64,000 bases of DNA from Actinocatenispora sera (GTDB lineage Bacteria > Actinomycetota > Actinomycetes > Mycobacteriales > Micromonosporaceae): the NCBI RefSeq assembly GCF_018324685.1, contig NZ_AP023354.1:744001-808000 (forward strand), read 5' to 3'. This document shows, in pieces, positions 37,791 through 47,208 of the stretch. Under the pieces are notes generated by a model. That model had not been told where the DNA came from and ran no database searches. It was given only the letters and a program-made list of their open reading frames with translations. The position numbers and the translations under genes were made by a program. Every line of letters starts with the position of its first letter. Position 1 is the stretch's first letter.

Positions 37791-38654
37791 TCAGCCCTTG
37801 GTGGCGCCTTGAGTGAGGCCGGCGACGATCTGTCGTTGGGCGAAGAAGAAGACGATCAGCACGGGCACGATGACCAGCACGGTAGCGGCCATGATCGCTC
37901 CCCAGTTGTTGTAGCCCTCCTGGGTCTTGAGGAACAGCAACCCGATGGGAACGGTGCGCATGTTGGTCGAGTTGGTGACGATCAGCGGCCAGATGAAGTC
38001 GTTCCACTTGGCCACCAGGGTGATCACGCCGGCGGTGATCAGCATCGGCCGGGACAGCGGCAGTACCACCTGGATCATGGTGCGAAGGTGGCCGGCGCCG
38101 TCCACCTTCGCCGCGTCCAGCACCTCGCCCGGCAGCGTCAGCATGTGCTGCCGCAGCAGGAAGGTGGCGAACACCGATCCGAGGCCCGGGAAGATCAGCC
38201 CCTGGTACGTGTTGATCCAGCCGAGGTCGGAGATGGTGAGGTAGTTTGGCAGCAGCGTGACGTGACCGGGCACCATCATCGCGCCCAGCAGCACCCCGAA
38301 CAGCACCTTCTTGAACGGGAACCGCAGGAACGCGAAGGCGTACGCGCAGAGCGTGGCGCACAGCATCTCGCCCACGGTGCCGATCGCGGTGACGATCAGC
38401 GAGTTGAGGAAGAACCGGCCGAACGGTGCGGCATGCCAGGCGTCCGCGAAGTTCGCCCACCGCAGGTGCAGCGGGTTCGGCAGCCAGGTCGGCGGGTAGG
38501 TGTAGATGTCCGCGGTCGGCTTGAGCGCCGAGGTGACGAGCCAGTAGATCGGGCCCAGCACCACGCACGCCACCACCACGAGCAGCACGTACCGCAGCAC
38601 TCGGCCGCCGCGGCTGGACCGCCGGGCCGGACTGTCCACAGTGGAGGTCGTCAC
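37791..38654 (-). CDS. Carbohydrate-type ABC permease (UgpE/MalG-like)
   Basis: The 287-residue inner-membrane permease has six helices and the EAA loop in GEVLDAAKVDGAGHLRTMIQVVLPLSRPML, which contacts the ATPase. It pairs with the permease encoded immediately upstream (4-nt GTGA overlap). No ATPase gene is in the operon; systems of this class commonly share an MsiK-type ATPase encoded elsewhere (established for streptomycetes; inference here). Confidence 0.94.
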   Translation of the reverse strand: MTTSTVDSPARRSSRGGRVLRYVLLVVVACVVLGPIYWLVTSALKPTADIYTYPPTWLPNPLHLRWANFADAWHAAPFGRFFLNSLIVTAIGTVGEMLCATLCAYAFAFLRFPFKKVLFGVLLGAMMVPGHVTLLPNYLTISDLGWINTYQGLIFPGLGSVFATFLLRQHMLTLPGEVLDAAKVDGAGHLRTMIQVVLPLSRPMLITAGVITLVAKWNDFIWPLIVTNSTNMRTVPIGLLFLKTQEGYNNWGAIMAATVLVIVPVLIVFFFAQRQIVAGLTQGATKG

Positions 38655-39610
38655 CGGTAGTGCACCTTCCGCTCGAGGAACCGGGCCTGCAGCGCCGTGA
38701 TGATGACCAGGACGACGAACATCAGCATCGCGGCGGCGGCCGCGTGGCCGGCGTCGAACGCCTTGAACGCCTGCCGGTAGATGAACCAGCTGAGGATCGT
38801 GGTCGAGTTGCCCGGTCCGCCACCGGTCATCAGCGCGATGATGTCGAACGCCTGGAAGGTCCCGATCGTCGTCGTGATCACGAGGAAGAACGTGACCGGC
38901 GACAGCATCGGGAAGGTGATCTTCCGGAACGTGTGCCACGGCCCGGATCCGTCGATCGCCGCCGCCTCGTACAGGTCGCGCGGCACGTTCTGCAGGCCGG
39001 CGAGGTAGACGGTGGCGATGAACCCCATGTTCTTCCACAGGTAGACGATGATCAGCCCGGGCAGCGCCCACTTCGAGCTGGTCATCCAGTTCGGCGAGGC
39101 GAGCCCGACGGCGCCGAAGATCGGCCGCAGCAGGCCGTAGTTCGGGTCGAAGATGAACAGCCAGATGGTGCCGATCGCGGCGCCGGACAGGATGTGCGGC
39201 GCGAACGCCATCGTCCGGACGAACCCGCGGCCGATCAGCTTCTCGTTCAGCAGTACCGCGATCGCCAGGCCCAGCACCATGCTGCCGAGCACGATGCCGA
39301 GCACGAAGATCACGGTGATCCGCAGCGTGTCCAGGAAGTCGCTGTCGGTCAGCAGGTCGGTGTAGTTGGCCAGGCCGACGAACTCCTTCACCGGCGCCAG
39401 CATGTTCCAGCTGGTCAGGCTCAGGTACGCGTTGTAGATGACCGGCCAGTACGCGAACACGATGACGAAGAAGAAGTTCGGCACGATGAACGCGAGGAAC
39501 AGCAGGTACTCGCGCAGGTGCCGGGGCCGCCGCCGGCGTGGTGGCGGACGGTCACCGGTACCTACCGTGTCGGCCGAACGGGCACCGGCCCGGGCGTCGA
39601 CCGCTGACAT
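38651..39610 (-). CDS. Carbohydrate-type ABC permease (UgpA/MalF-like)
   Basis: The 319-residue first permease subunit has a cytoplasmic Arg/Pro-rich start, then six helices and the EAA loop in PRDLYEAAAIDGSGPWHTFRKITFPMLSP. ATG at 39610 has GGAGGG 6 nt upstream. It is the first gene of the operon permease-permease-binding protein-binding protein-phosphodiesterase. The A+T-rich stretch at about 39705-39765, upstream of it, probably holds the promoter. Confidence 0.94.
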   Translation of the reverse strand: MSAVDARAGARSADTVGTGDRPPPRRRRPRHLREYLLFLAFIVPNFFFVIVFAYWPVIYNAYLSLTSWNMLAPVKEFVGLANYTDLLTDSDFLDTLRITVIFVLGIVLGSMVLGLAIAVLLNEKLIGRGFVRTMAFAPHILSGAAIGTIWLFIFDPNYGLLRPIFGAVGLASPNWMTSSKWALPGLIIVYLWKNMGFIATVYLAGLQNVPRDLYEAAAIDGSGPWHTFRKITFPMLSPVTFFLVITTTIGTFQAFDIIALMTGGGPGNSTTILSWFIYRQAFKAFDAGHAAAAAMLMFVVLVIITALQARFLERKVHYR

Positions 39611-39853
39611 GCGAGCCCTCCGTCGTTTCAGGTCCGGCCGCCAGAGCCGAGACGACCGGCCGCGGGGTCCGGCAGTGGACCTGCCGAAGCCCCGGTGACC
39701 AGCGTGCTTGAGACTTCTAACACGAGAATCCGTTTGGATCACGCAAAGTTAACATCGCCGAATCCCCCGAGCAAGACCCCTTCGAGCGGCACTTCGATGA
39801 ACCCTTCCCGGCCCCGGATGGACCGGCCCCGGCGAGAGCATCAGGAAAGACAA

Positions 39854-39894
39854 CAGCGCCGTACCTGCTTCGATCCGAAGCGGGCACGGCGCTG
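39854..39894 (-). terminator. Strong hairpin terminator after the Gfo/Idh gene
   Basis: An outer stem CAGCGCCGT / ACGGCGCTG encloses an inner stem CCTGCTTCG / CGAAGCGGG with an ATC loop. On the minus strand it is followed by TTGTCTTTCC. It lies 24 bp beyond the stop of the oxidoreductase gene and separates it from the transporter operon. Confidence 0.85.
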
Positions 39895-39917
39895 GTGGCG
39901 GCAACACGCCGCCCGGC

Positions 39918-41207
39918 TCAGCCGACGATGAGTTCCAACGGCGGCGAGACCGGCTCGACACTGCCCCGCAGCCGGGCCCGCTCCGCCGCGAACACGGTCA
40001 GATGGCTGGTCAGTGAGTCGCGCGGCCCGGAGAAGATCCGGGACGCATCGCCCGTCTCCAGCGCCGACACGAACCCGTCCATCAGTCCGGCGTCGCCGCC
40101 GCCGTGCCCGCCGGCTGCGCTGGCGTCACCGACGGTGGTGGTGTCGATGATGTGGTGCGTGTCGGTCAGGAAGTCGAACACGTCGAGCTTCTCGCCGTCG
40201 CCGGTCAGCTCGCCCCGGGTCCCGAACAGCTTCGTCTCCCGGTGCCCCTGCCGGCTGAACCCGGTCATGGTGAACACCGCGGTCGTACCCGACGGGTACT
40301 CCATGTTCACCACCTGGTGGTCCACCACGTCGTTGTCGCTGTCGTACACGCACCGCCCGTACGGGCCGTGCCGCAGCGCGTCGCCCAGCGCCTCGGCCGT
40401 GAACTCGTCGACGAGGACGTCGAGCGGCCAGCCGCGGTCGCCCTGGACCAGCCGGTCGAAGTAGAACCGCTTCGCCGAGAACGGGCAGTCCGGCTCCACC
40501 GAGCAATCCAGGCACCGGTCGGCGGCGCCGGCCGGCTTGTGCGCGCGGGTGAAGTGCGACAGCCGGCCGAAACTGGACACCCGCGTCGGGGCCTCACCCA
40601 GCACGTACTGCAGCCAGTCGATGTCATGGCACGACTTCGCCAGCAGCATGAACGTCGACTCGTCGGCGCGCCGCCAGTTGCCCCGGACGTACGAGTGGGC
40701 CTGGTGCCAGTAGCCGACCGGCTCCAGGTGCTGCACGCTCATGATGTCGCCCAGCAGCCCGTCGTCGACGACCTGCTTGACCGCCTGGGTGTACGGCGTG
40801 TAGCGCATCACGTGACCGACGGCGAACAGCACGCCGGCGGCCTCGGCGGCGCCCACCATCTGCCGGCACTCGGTCTCGGTCGGCGCCAGCGGCTTCTCCA
40901 CCAGCACGTGCAGGCGGTGCTTCAGGAACTCGAGTACCGGCTCGGTGTGCATCCGGTCCTGGGTGCAGACGAGCACGGCGTCGACCAGCGGCGGGCCGGC
41001 GGCGAGCCGCTGGGCGAGGGACTGCCAGTCGGGGTACGCATGCTCGGCCGGGATCTGATGCTGCGCGGCGAACCGCTCCCGGCGCACGTCGCGGGGCTCG
41101 GCCACGGCGACGACGCGAGCCCGGTCAGGGTGCTCCAGCGCCCAGCGGGCGTACGCGTTGCCGCGGCTTCCGGCGCCGACGACGGCGAGGGTGACAGGTG
41201 AGGACAC
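39918..41207 (-). CDS. Gfo/Idh/MocA family oxidoreductase
   Basis: The 429-residue NAD(P)-dependent dehydrogenase acts on sugars or inositols. The Rossmann domain has AVVGAGSRGNAYA (residues about 8-20), the family motif EKPLAPT, and catalytic region KSCHDIDWLQYVLG. An insertion with four Cys (DRCLDCSVEPDCPFS) may bind a metal. GTG at 41207 has TAGCGT 7 nt upstream, indicating a leaderless transcript. It lies upstream of the uptake operon in the same direction but behind its own strong terminator, so the two are not one operon. Confidence 0.9.
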   Translation of the reverse strand: MSSPVTLAVVGAGSRGNAYARWALEHPDRARVVAVAEPRDVRRERFAAQHQIPAEHAYPDWQSLAQRLAAGPPLVDAVLVCTQDRMHTEPVLEFLKHRLHVLVEKPLAPTETECRQMVGAAEAAGVLFAVGHVMRYTPYTQAVKQVVDDGLLGDIMSVQHLEPVGYWHQAHSYVRGNWRRADESTFMLLAKSCHDIDWLQYVLGEAPTRVSSFGRLSHFTRAHKPAGAADRCLDCSVEPDCPFSAKRFYFDRLVQGDRGWPLDVLVDEFTAEALGDALRHGPYGRCVYDSDNDVVDHQVVNMEYPSGTTAVFTMTGFSRQGHRETKLFGTRGELTGDGEKLDVFDFLTDTHHIIDTTTVGDASAAGGHGGGDAGLMDGFVSALETGDASRIFSGPRDSLTSHLTVFAAERARLRGSVEPVSPPLELIVG

Positions 41208-41351
41208 CCGGCCGACGCTACTGGCGGCCCGCCCGGCCAGGGAAGGGCCCCGCGCCACGTTCACGCTCCGTGCCCCGGTGATCTCCACGACTGCCGTCTC
41301 GGGGGCACCCGAGCGGGCCGGGCCGTCGGTACCCCGACGTAGGCTCGGCGG

Positions 41352-42116
41352 GTGATCCGAGAGACGAAGGCCGCCGCGACCGCGGAGGCGGAGAGCCCGC
41401 TGTCGCTCAAGCGGCGAGCCCGGCGAATGGGACGCATCCTCGCCGAGACGCACCCGGATGCGCACTGCGAGCTCGACTTCACCAACCCGCTGCAGCTCGC
41501 CGTGGCCACCATCCTGTCCGCACAGTCGACCGACAAGAAGATCAACGAGGTCACGCCGAAGCTGTTCGCGCGGTACCCGACCGCGGCCGCGTACGCCGGC
41601 GCCGACCGGGCCGAGCTGGAGGAGCTGATCCGGCCGACCGGCTTCTACCGGAACAAGGCGACCTCGCTGATCAAGCTCGGCGCCGCGCTGGTGGAGAGGC
41701 ACGACGGCGAGGTGCCGGGCCGGATGACCGACCTGGTGGCGCTGCCCGGGATGGGTCGCAAGACGGCGAACGTGATCCTCGGCAACGCCTTCGACGTCCC
41801 GGGCATCACCGTCGACACGCACTTCGGCCGCCTGGTCGGCCGCTGGCGGTGGACCGCGGAGACCGACCCGGTCAAGATCGAGTTCGCGGTCGGCGACCTG
41901 TTCGAGAAGCGCGACTGGACGATGCTGTCGCACCGGGTGATCTTCCACGGCCGGCGGGTCTGCCACGCCCGCAAGCCCGCCTGCGGCGCCTGCACCCTCG
42001 CCAAGCTCTGCCCGTCGTACGGCACCGGCCCGACCGACCCGGTGGCGGCCGGGAAACTGTTGAAGGGCCCGCGGGTCGCCGAGCTCGCGGCCGCCGCGGG
42101 CGTCCCGGCCCCATGA
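41352..42116 (+). CDS. nth: Endonuclease III (DNA glycosylase/AP lyase)
   Basis: This base-excision repair enzyme removes oxidised pyrimidines. The 254-residue protein has the HhH motif [13 protein letters not shown] with Lys137, catalytic Asp155 in VDTHFGRL, and a 4Fe-4S cluster [17 protein letters not shown] (C-x6-C-x2-C-x5-C). GTG at 41352 has TAGGCT 6 nt upstream (leaderless). It is the first gene of nth-tlpA-nudix-cupredoxin-marP and overlaps tlpA by 4 nt. Confidence 0.96.
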   Translation: MIRETKAAATAEAESPLSLKRRARRMGRILAETHPDAHCELDFTNPLQLAVATILSAQSTDKKINEVTPKLFARYPTAAAYAGADRAELEELIRPTGFYRNKATSLIKLGAALVERHDGEVPGRMTDLVALPGMGRKTANVILGNAFDVPGITVDTHFGRLVGRWRWTAETDPVKIEFAVGDLFEKRDWTMLSHRVIFHGRRVCHARKPACGACTLAKLCPSYGTGPTDPVAAGKLLKGPRVAELAAAAGVPAP

Positions 42117-42790
42117 CCCCTGCCCGACCCGCCGGCCGCCGCCGGCGGACGCATCGGCCGGCCGGCCCGGCAGGTGGCGGTCTCGCGCGCCGGCTGCTGC
42201 TGCCGGGGGTGATGTTCGTACTGCTCGCGGTGGCGGCGGGCTGCGGCGACGGCGGCGGATCGGCCCGGCATGGCGACGGCGGATCGGCCCGGCACCCGGC
42301 GACACCGTCCGCCGGTGCGAGCGGTGCGGCGGCTGCCTGGTTCGCCGCCTGCCCGGCCCCGCGTGGTCCGGCCACCGGCACGCCGAAGCCGCCGGCGGTC
42401 ACGCTGAGCTGCGCGCACGACGGTCGCTCGGTGCCGATCGCCCGGGCGTACGGGAAGCCTACGGTGATCAACCTGTGGGCGTCCTGGTGCGGCCCGTGCC
42501 GCCAGGAACTGCCGCAGATCCAGGCGTACGCGAGGACGCACCCGGACGTCGTCGTGCTCACGGTGGACACCCGCGACACCGAGGCCGCCGGGCTGTCGTT
42601 CGCGCGGGCTGCGGGCGTGCGGCTGCCCACGCTGTACGACCCGAAGCAGCAACTGCTCGCCGGCGTGCACCGCGCCGCGCTACCCACCACGCTGCTGCTG
42701 CGGGCCGACGGCAGCCTCGCCTACACGTACAACTCGACCGCGCTGACCGCCGACTCGCTGGCGGCGCTGGTGCAGAAGGAGCTGGGATGA
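42113..42790 (+). CDS. TlpA-like membrane-anchored thioredoxin
   Basis: The 225-residue extracytoplasmic thiol-disulfide oxidoreductase starts with a basic N-terminus, then a hydrophobic segment ending in lipobox LLAVAAGCG. The thioredoxin fold has [16 protein letters not shown] with Cys126 and Cys129 (CGPC). A cis-Pro is in AALPTTLLL. In M. tuberculosis the equivalent gene (Rv3673c) likewise follows nth. It may keep extracytoplasmic thiols or cytochrome c components reduced (inference). Confidence 0.93.
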   Translation: MTPARPAGRRRRTHRPAGPAGGGLARRLLLPGVMFVLLAVAAGCGDGGGSARHGDGGSARHPATPSAGASGAAAAWFAACPAPRGPATGTPKPPAVTLSCAHDGRSVPIARAYGKPTVINLWASWCGPCRQELPQIQAYARTHPDVVVLTVDTRDTEAAGLSFARAAGVRLPTLYDPKQQLLAGVHRAALPTTLLLRADGSLAYTYNSTALTADSLAALVQKELG

Positions 42791-42833
42791 CCTGCCCGGA
42801 CCGCCGGTCCGACCCGACCGGCCGGGGGCGGCG

Positions 42834-43481
42834 GTGAGCGCGATCGCGGGTGATCCCGCCACTGAGCTGCCCGCCTGGTGGCAGCCGCTGCTGACCCGGG
42901 TCGGCGCGCTGCGGCCGGAGACGTTCGGCTCGCCGACACCCTCCGCCCGGCGCAGCGCGGTGCTGATCCTGCTCGCCGACGGGCCGACCGGGCCGGACGT
43001 GGTGATCCTGCAGCGGGCCAGCACCCTGCGCGACCATCCGGGCCAGTGCGCGTTCCCGGGCGGCGGGGTCGAACCCACCGACGGCGGCCCCGCCGGTACC
43101 GCGCTGCGCGAGGCCGGCGAGGAGGTCGGCATCCGGGCCGACACCGTGCAGGTCGTCGGCACCCTGCCGGAGCTGTACCTGAACGTCTCGGACTTCCGGG
43201 TCACCCCGGTCCTGGCCTGGTGGCGGTCTCCGCACCCGTTCGGCGACCTGGATCCGGGCGAGGTGGCGCAGGTGGCGCGGCTGCCGCTCGCCGACCTGGC
43301 CGACCCGGCCAACCGGCTGCGGGTGCGCCATCCGAGCGGGTACGTGGGTGCCGCGTTCCGGCTGGACGGGATGCTGGTGTGGGGGTTCACCGGCGGCATC
43401 CTGTCCCGGCTGCTCGACCTCGGCGGCTGGTCCCGGACCTGGGACACCACCCGGGTCGAGCCGCTCCCGCCCGGCTTCTGA
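42834..43481 (+). CDS. Nudix hydrolase, CoA pyrophosphatase type
   Basis: The 215-residue protein contains the Nudix box GGGVEPTDGGPAGTALREAGEEVGI, preceded by LRDHPGQCAFPGG, the pattern of coenzyme A diphosphatases (NudL/YeaB group). It would hydrolyse CoA or related dinucleotides. GTG at 42834 lies 43 bp after tlpA. The equivalent mycobacterial gene (Rv3672c) occupies the same position between tlpA and marP. Confidence 0.92.
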   Translation: MSAIAGDPATELPAWWQPLLTRVGALRPETFGSPTPSARRSAVLILLADGPTGPDVVILQRASTLRDHPGQCAFPGGGVEPTDGGPAGTALREAGEEVGIRADTVQVVGTLPELYLNVSDFRVTPVLAWWRSPHPFGDLDPGEVAQVARLPLADLADPANRLRVRHPSGYVGAAFRLDGMLVWGFTGGILSRLLDLGGWSRTWDTTRVEPLPPGF

Positions 43482-43554
43482 CCCGCGCCGGCCCGTCGCC
43501 GCCCGGCGTCCGACCCGCGGCGGGGCGCCGCTGCCCGGCTTCTAGGCTGAGGTC

Positions 43555-44097
43555 ATGCGAAAGATGGCACGGTTGGCCGCTCCGGCCCCGGCTGCCGCAC
43601 AGCGCCGGGCCGGTCAGCGGACGCGGTCGGCAGGGTTGACGGCTCGGACCCTGGCGCCAGCACAGCACCGAGGCGGCCGGCGGGCACGGATCGTCATCCC
43701 GACGGCACTGCTCGGCGTGGCGCTCACCGCCGGCGGATGCGGCTTCGCGGGCGCGCACGGCAGCGGCGTCCACGGCGGCTCGTCGGCCGGCAACCGGGTC
43801 GGTACGGCGACCACCGGTGCGAACGGCGTCCAGCACATCACGGTCAAGGGTGACGAGAACATGCGGTTCACCCCGAACGTGATCAAGGCGCATCCCGGGA
43901 AGTTGGAGATCACGCTGGTCACGACCGGTGCGACCCCGCACGACCTGCAGGTCACGAAACTGCACGCGAACACCGGAATGGTAAAAAAGGGCAAGCCGGG
44001 CGAGGTCGAGGTGGATCTTTCGTCGGCCGGACGGTATGACTTCGTGTGCACCTATCACGTGAGACAGCACATGACCGGGGTCATCGAGGTCTCCTAG
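43555..44097 (+). CDS. Cupredoxin-domain lipoprotein (blue copper protein)
   Basis: The 180-residue protein has a long basic N-terminus, a hydrophobic segment ending in lipobox LTAGGCG, then a cupredoxin domain. Type 1 copper ligands are visible: His129 in TPHDLQ, then Cys165, His168 and Met173 in VCTYHVRQHM (C-x2-H-x4-M). It probably shuttles electrons or stores copper outside the membrane. TAGGCT lies 6 nt before ATG 43555 (leaderless), so it can be transcribed apart from the upstream genes. It sits inside the otherwise conserved nudix-marP interval. Confidence 0.9.
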   Translation: MRKMARLAAPAPAAAQRRAGQRTRSAGLTARTLAPAQHRGGRRARIVIPTALLGVALTAGGCGFAGAHGSGVHGGSSAGNRVGTATTGANGVQHITVKGDENMRFTPNVIKAHPGKLEITLVTTGATPHDLQVTKLHANTGMVKKGKPGEVEVDLSSAGRYDFVCTYHVRQHMTGVIEVS

Positions 44098-44170
44098 CGA
44101 ACCTCGCCCGGCCGGCACCTGGTCGGCCTGGCACCCCACGACCGGGACGCCGAGGCGAGGGGGACGCAGG

Positions 44171-45358
44171 GTGTACGGCAGCGTCGTCGACATCGTGGTC
44201 GTGGTGTTGGCGATCCTGTTCGCCATCAACGGCTACCGGCAGGGCTTCGTGGTGGGCATCCTGTCGTTCGTCGGCTTCATCGGCGGGGCGCTGATCGGCC
44301 TGCAGCTGACGCCGATCACCGCCAACCACTTCCACACCCCGGCGACGCGGGTGATCGTCTCGCTCGCCACCGTGCTGATCCTGGCCGTGCTGCTGCAGGC
44401 ACTCGCCGCGATGCTCGGCACCCGGATCCGCCGCTCCATCCTCAGCCGCGGGGTACAGGTGGTCGACGACCTCGGCGGCGCCGCGGTGTCGATCGTCGCG
44501 GTCCTGGTCGTCTCCTGGATGATCGCGGTACCGCTCGGCTCGTCGTCGGTGCCGTGGCTGGCGAAGAGCGTGCGTACCTCGGCGGTGCTGCACGGCGTCG
44601 ACTCGGCGATGCCGTCCGGCGCCCGGGTGCTGTACAACCGGCTCCGGGACGCGGTCAACACCAGCGACTTCCCTGACGTCTTCAGCGGCCTGACGCCGAC
44701 CCAGGTGCGCTCGGTGCCGCCGCCGGACTCCTCGCTCGCGTCGTCCGCGGTGGTGCGGCGGCTGCACAAGTCCGTGGTGAAGGTGATCGGCGACGCGCCG
44801 AGCTGTTCGCGCCGGATCGAAGGCTCCGGCTTCGTCTACTCGTCCCGGCACGTGCTGACCAACGCGCACGTGGTGGCCGGTACCAAGACTCTGGTGGTGG
44901 AGAACGAGAACGGTGACCGCCTCGGCGCCACGGTCGTCGCGTACGACTCGCAGCGCGACCTCGCCGTGCTGTACGTGCCGGACCTGACCGCGCCGCCGCT
45001 GTCGTTCGCGGGCTCCCCGGCCAACGAGGGCAAGGACGCGATCGTGCTCGGCTACCCGCTGGACGGGCCGTACACCGCGGAGCCGGCCCGGGTGCGCGAC
45101 CGCCGCGACATCCGCGGCCCCAACATCTACGACTCCGGCACGGTGGTACGCGAGGTGTACACGATCCGGTCCGAGGTGCGCAGCGGCAACTCCGGCGGGC
45201 CGCTCGTCACCCCCGCCGGCACCGTGTACGGGGTGATCTTCGCGGCGGCCGCCGACGACCCGCAGACCGGGTTCGCGCTCACCGCGGCCGAGGCCGCGCC
45301 GGTGGCCAGCGAGGGCCGTACCGCCACCGGCAGCGTCGACACCGGCTCCTGTACCTGA
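44171..45358 (+). CDS. marP: Membrane-anchored serine protease MarP (CvpA plus trypsin-like domain)
   Basis: MarP-type proteases protect intracellular pH under acid stress by processing cell-wall hydrolases. The 395-residue protein has a four-helix CvpA domain (about 1-130), a linker, and a chymotrypsin-like protease domain with His233 in LTNAHVVAG, Asp263 in SQRDLAVL and Ser341 in RSGNSGGPL. This is close to M. tuberculosis MarP (Rv3671c) in length and catalytic positions. A Cys pair (SCSRRIEG and the C-terminal SCT) could form the regulatory disulfide. GTG at 44171 is chosen because the CvpA helix starts there. It ends 5 bp from the convergent kinase gene. Confidence 0.94.
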   Translation: MYGSVVDIVVVVLAILFAINGYRQGFVVGILSFVGFIGGALIGLQLTPITANHFHTPATRVIVSLATVLILAVLLQALAAMLGTRIRRSILSRGVQVVDDLGGAAVSIVAVLVVSWMIAVPLGSSSVPWLAKSVRTSAVLHGVDSAMPSGARVLYNRLRDAVNTSDFPDVFSGLTPTQVRSVPPPDSSLASSAVVRRLHKSVVKVIGDAPSCSRRIEGSGFVYSSRHVLTNAHVVAGTKTLVVENENGDRLGATVVAYDSQRDLAVLYVPDLTAPPLSFAGSPANEGKDAIVLGYPLDGPYTAEPARVRDRRDIRGPNIYDSGTVVREVYTIRSEVRSGNSGGPLVTPAGTVYGVIFAAAADDPQTGFALTAAEAAPVASEGRTATGSVDTGSCT

Positions 45359-45363
45359 CCGCA

Positions 45364-47208
45364 TCAGCTGGGGAGGTTCCAGCGTTGGTTGTCGGCGCCG
45401 GTGCAGTCCCAGATCTGCAGCCGGGTGCCGTCGGCGGCGCTGGGGCCGGTGGCGTCCAGGCAGCGGCCCGACTTGGTGTTCACGAGCTGGCCGCCGGCGC
45501 CGACCTGCCACTGCTGCGCCGGCGTGCCGTTGCAGCCGTACAGCTGGATCGGGGTGCCGTTGCCGGTCGCCCCGCCGGTGACGTCCATGCACTTGCCGAA
45601 CGCCCGCACCGTGCCGTCGGTACCGACGGTCCACTGCTGCGCCTGGGTGCCGTTGCAGCTGTGCAGCTGGATCGCGGTCCCGTCGTCGGTGGCACCGCCG
45701 GCCACGTCCACGCAGGCCCCGCCGTACCCGTCGATCTCGCCGGTGACCGCGACGGGCGCGGTTGGGCTCGGGCTGCTCGTCGGGCTTTCCCGCTCGCTCG
45801 GCGCCGGCGAGGCGGGCGTCGGGCGGTGGCTGTGCGCCGCACCTGGCGGCGGCGTCGACCGGTCCGGCCGGAACCACGAGGTCGCGAACCCGACCCCGAC
45901 GACGAGCGCGACGAGCAGCACCGCCGCGGCCGCCACGAGCACGACGGTACGGGTGCGCCCGGAGCCACGCTCCGGCCGCGGTGCCGGGAGCACCGGCCGG
46001 CGGTCGATCCGGGTCGGCGCCGGCGGGATCGGCGCCGATCCGCGCCTGGGCTGCGTCCCGGCGAGCTCCGGCACCGCCACGGTCGCGCCCGCGCCAGCGG
46101 GTCCCGCCCCACTGGCCGGCCCGGCGCCGCCTCCCGACCACGCACCACTGTTCGGGCCCGCGCCACTGGTCGGACCCGCGCCGCTGACCGGACCCGCGTC
46201 GCTGGTGGGACCGGCGGCGCTGGTGGCGCCGGCACCGCTGACCAGCCCGGCGCCGCTGACCGGACCGGCGCCGCCGGTCGGGGGTGGGGCCGGGGAGCCG
46301 GGCGGGACGAAGGCGGCCTGGCTGGCGAGGTGGGACAGCTCAGCCTGCTCCGCGTCGATTAGCCGGTGCACCTCGGTCGGCCAGGGCCGCGCGGTGTGCG
46401 GCTGCGCGCCGATCGCGGTCAGCAGTTGCTGCGCGGTGGGCCGCGCGGCCGGGTCCTTGGCCAGGCAGTGCGCGGCGATCGACCGGACCGGCTCGGGCAG
46501 CGGACCGAGGTCGGGCTCCGCGTACACGACGTTGTACAGGGTCTGTGGCGCCGACGGGCCGTCGAAGGGGGTACCGCCGGTGGCGGCGGCGACGAGCACG
46601 ACGCCGAGGCTGAACACGTCGCTCGCCGCGGTGACCGGCTGGCCCAGCGCCTGTTCCGGGGACATGAACCCGGGCGAGCCGACCAGCCAGCCGGCCCGGG
46701 TGAGTTCGGCGCCGGCGGGGTGGTCCACGGCGCGGGCCACACCGAAGTCGATCACCCGTGGCCCGTCCGCGGCGAGCAGCACGTTGGACGGCTTCAGGTC
46801 GCGATGCACCAGCCCGGCCTGGTGGATCTCCACCAGCGCGGCGGCGAGCCCGGACGCCAGCCGTACCGTCGAGTCGACCGGCAGCGGGCCGCCGTCGGCG
46901 AGCACGTCGGAAAGCGGCGGCCCGCAGACGAACACCGAGGCGAGCCACGGTGTCGGCGCGTCCGGGTCGGCGTCCACGACCGCGGCGGTCCGCACCCCGG
47001 GCACCCGGCGGGACGCGTCGACCTCGCGCCGGAAACGGTCCCGGAAACCGTCGTCGGCCGCCAGGTCCGGGCGGATCAGCTTGACCGCGACCAGCCGCCC
47101 GTCCGGCGCGCTGCCCAGCAGGACCTGCCCCATGCCGCCGCGACCCAGCTCGGCGAACAGCGGGTACGGGCCGAGCCGGCGCGGGTCGGTCGGCGTCAGC
47201 GGCCGCAT
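45364..47208 (-). CDS. Ser/Thr protein kinase with extracytoplasmic ricin-type lectin domain
   Basis: The 614-residue transmembrane kinase has a Hanks domain (about 10-275) with ELGRGGMGQVLLG, VAVKLIRPDL, HRDLKPSNVLL (near 135) and VIDFGVARAV plus GSPGFMSPEQ. A low-complexity linker of repeated GAGP(T/V)S units (about 305-375) leads to one transmembrane helix (about 421-446) and a C-terminal ricin-B beta-trefoil (about 490-614) with three QW-type repeats (AQQWTV, AQQWQV, NQRWNL). The lectin domain outside the cell suggests sensing of wall or capsule carbohydrates (inference). ATG at 47208 matches the family start MRPLTPTDPRRLG. A small upstream ORF overlaps the start. Confidence 0.94.
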   Translation of the reverse strand: MRPLTPTDPRRLGPYPLFAELGRGGMGQVLLGSAPDGRLVAVKLIRPDLAADDGFRDRFRREVDASRRVPGVRTAAVVDADPDAPTPWLASVFVCGPPLSDVLADGGPLPVDSTVRLASGLAAALVEIHQAGLVHRDLKPSNVLLAADGPRVIDFGVARAVDHPAGAELTRAGWLVGSPGFMSPEQALGQPVTAASDVFSLGVVLVAAATGGTPFDGPSAPQTLYNVVYAEPDLGPLPEPVRSIAAHCLAKDPAARPTAQQLLTAIGAQPHTARPWPTEVHRLIDAEQAELSHLASQAAFVPPGSPAPPPTGGAGPVSGAGLVSGAGATSAAGPTSDAGPVSGAGPTSGAGPNSGAWSGGGAGPASGAGPAGAGATVAVPELAGTQPRRGSAPIPPAPTRIDRRPVLPAPRPERGSGRTRTVVLVAAAAVLLVALVVGVGFATSWFRPDRSTPPPGAAHSHRPTPASPAPSERESPTSSPSPTAPVAVTGEIDGYGGACVDVAGGATDDGTAIQLHSCNGTQAQQWTVGTDGTVRAFGKCMDVTGGATGNGTPIQLYGCNGTPAQQWQVGAGGQLVNTKSGRCLDATGPSAADGTRLQIWDCTGADNQRWNLPS

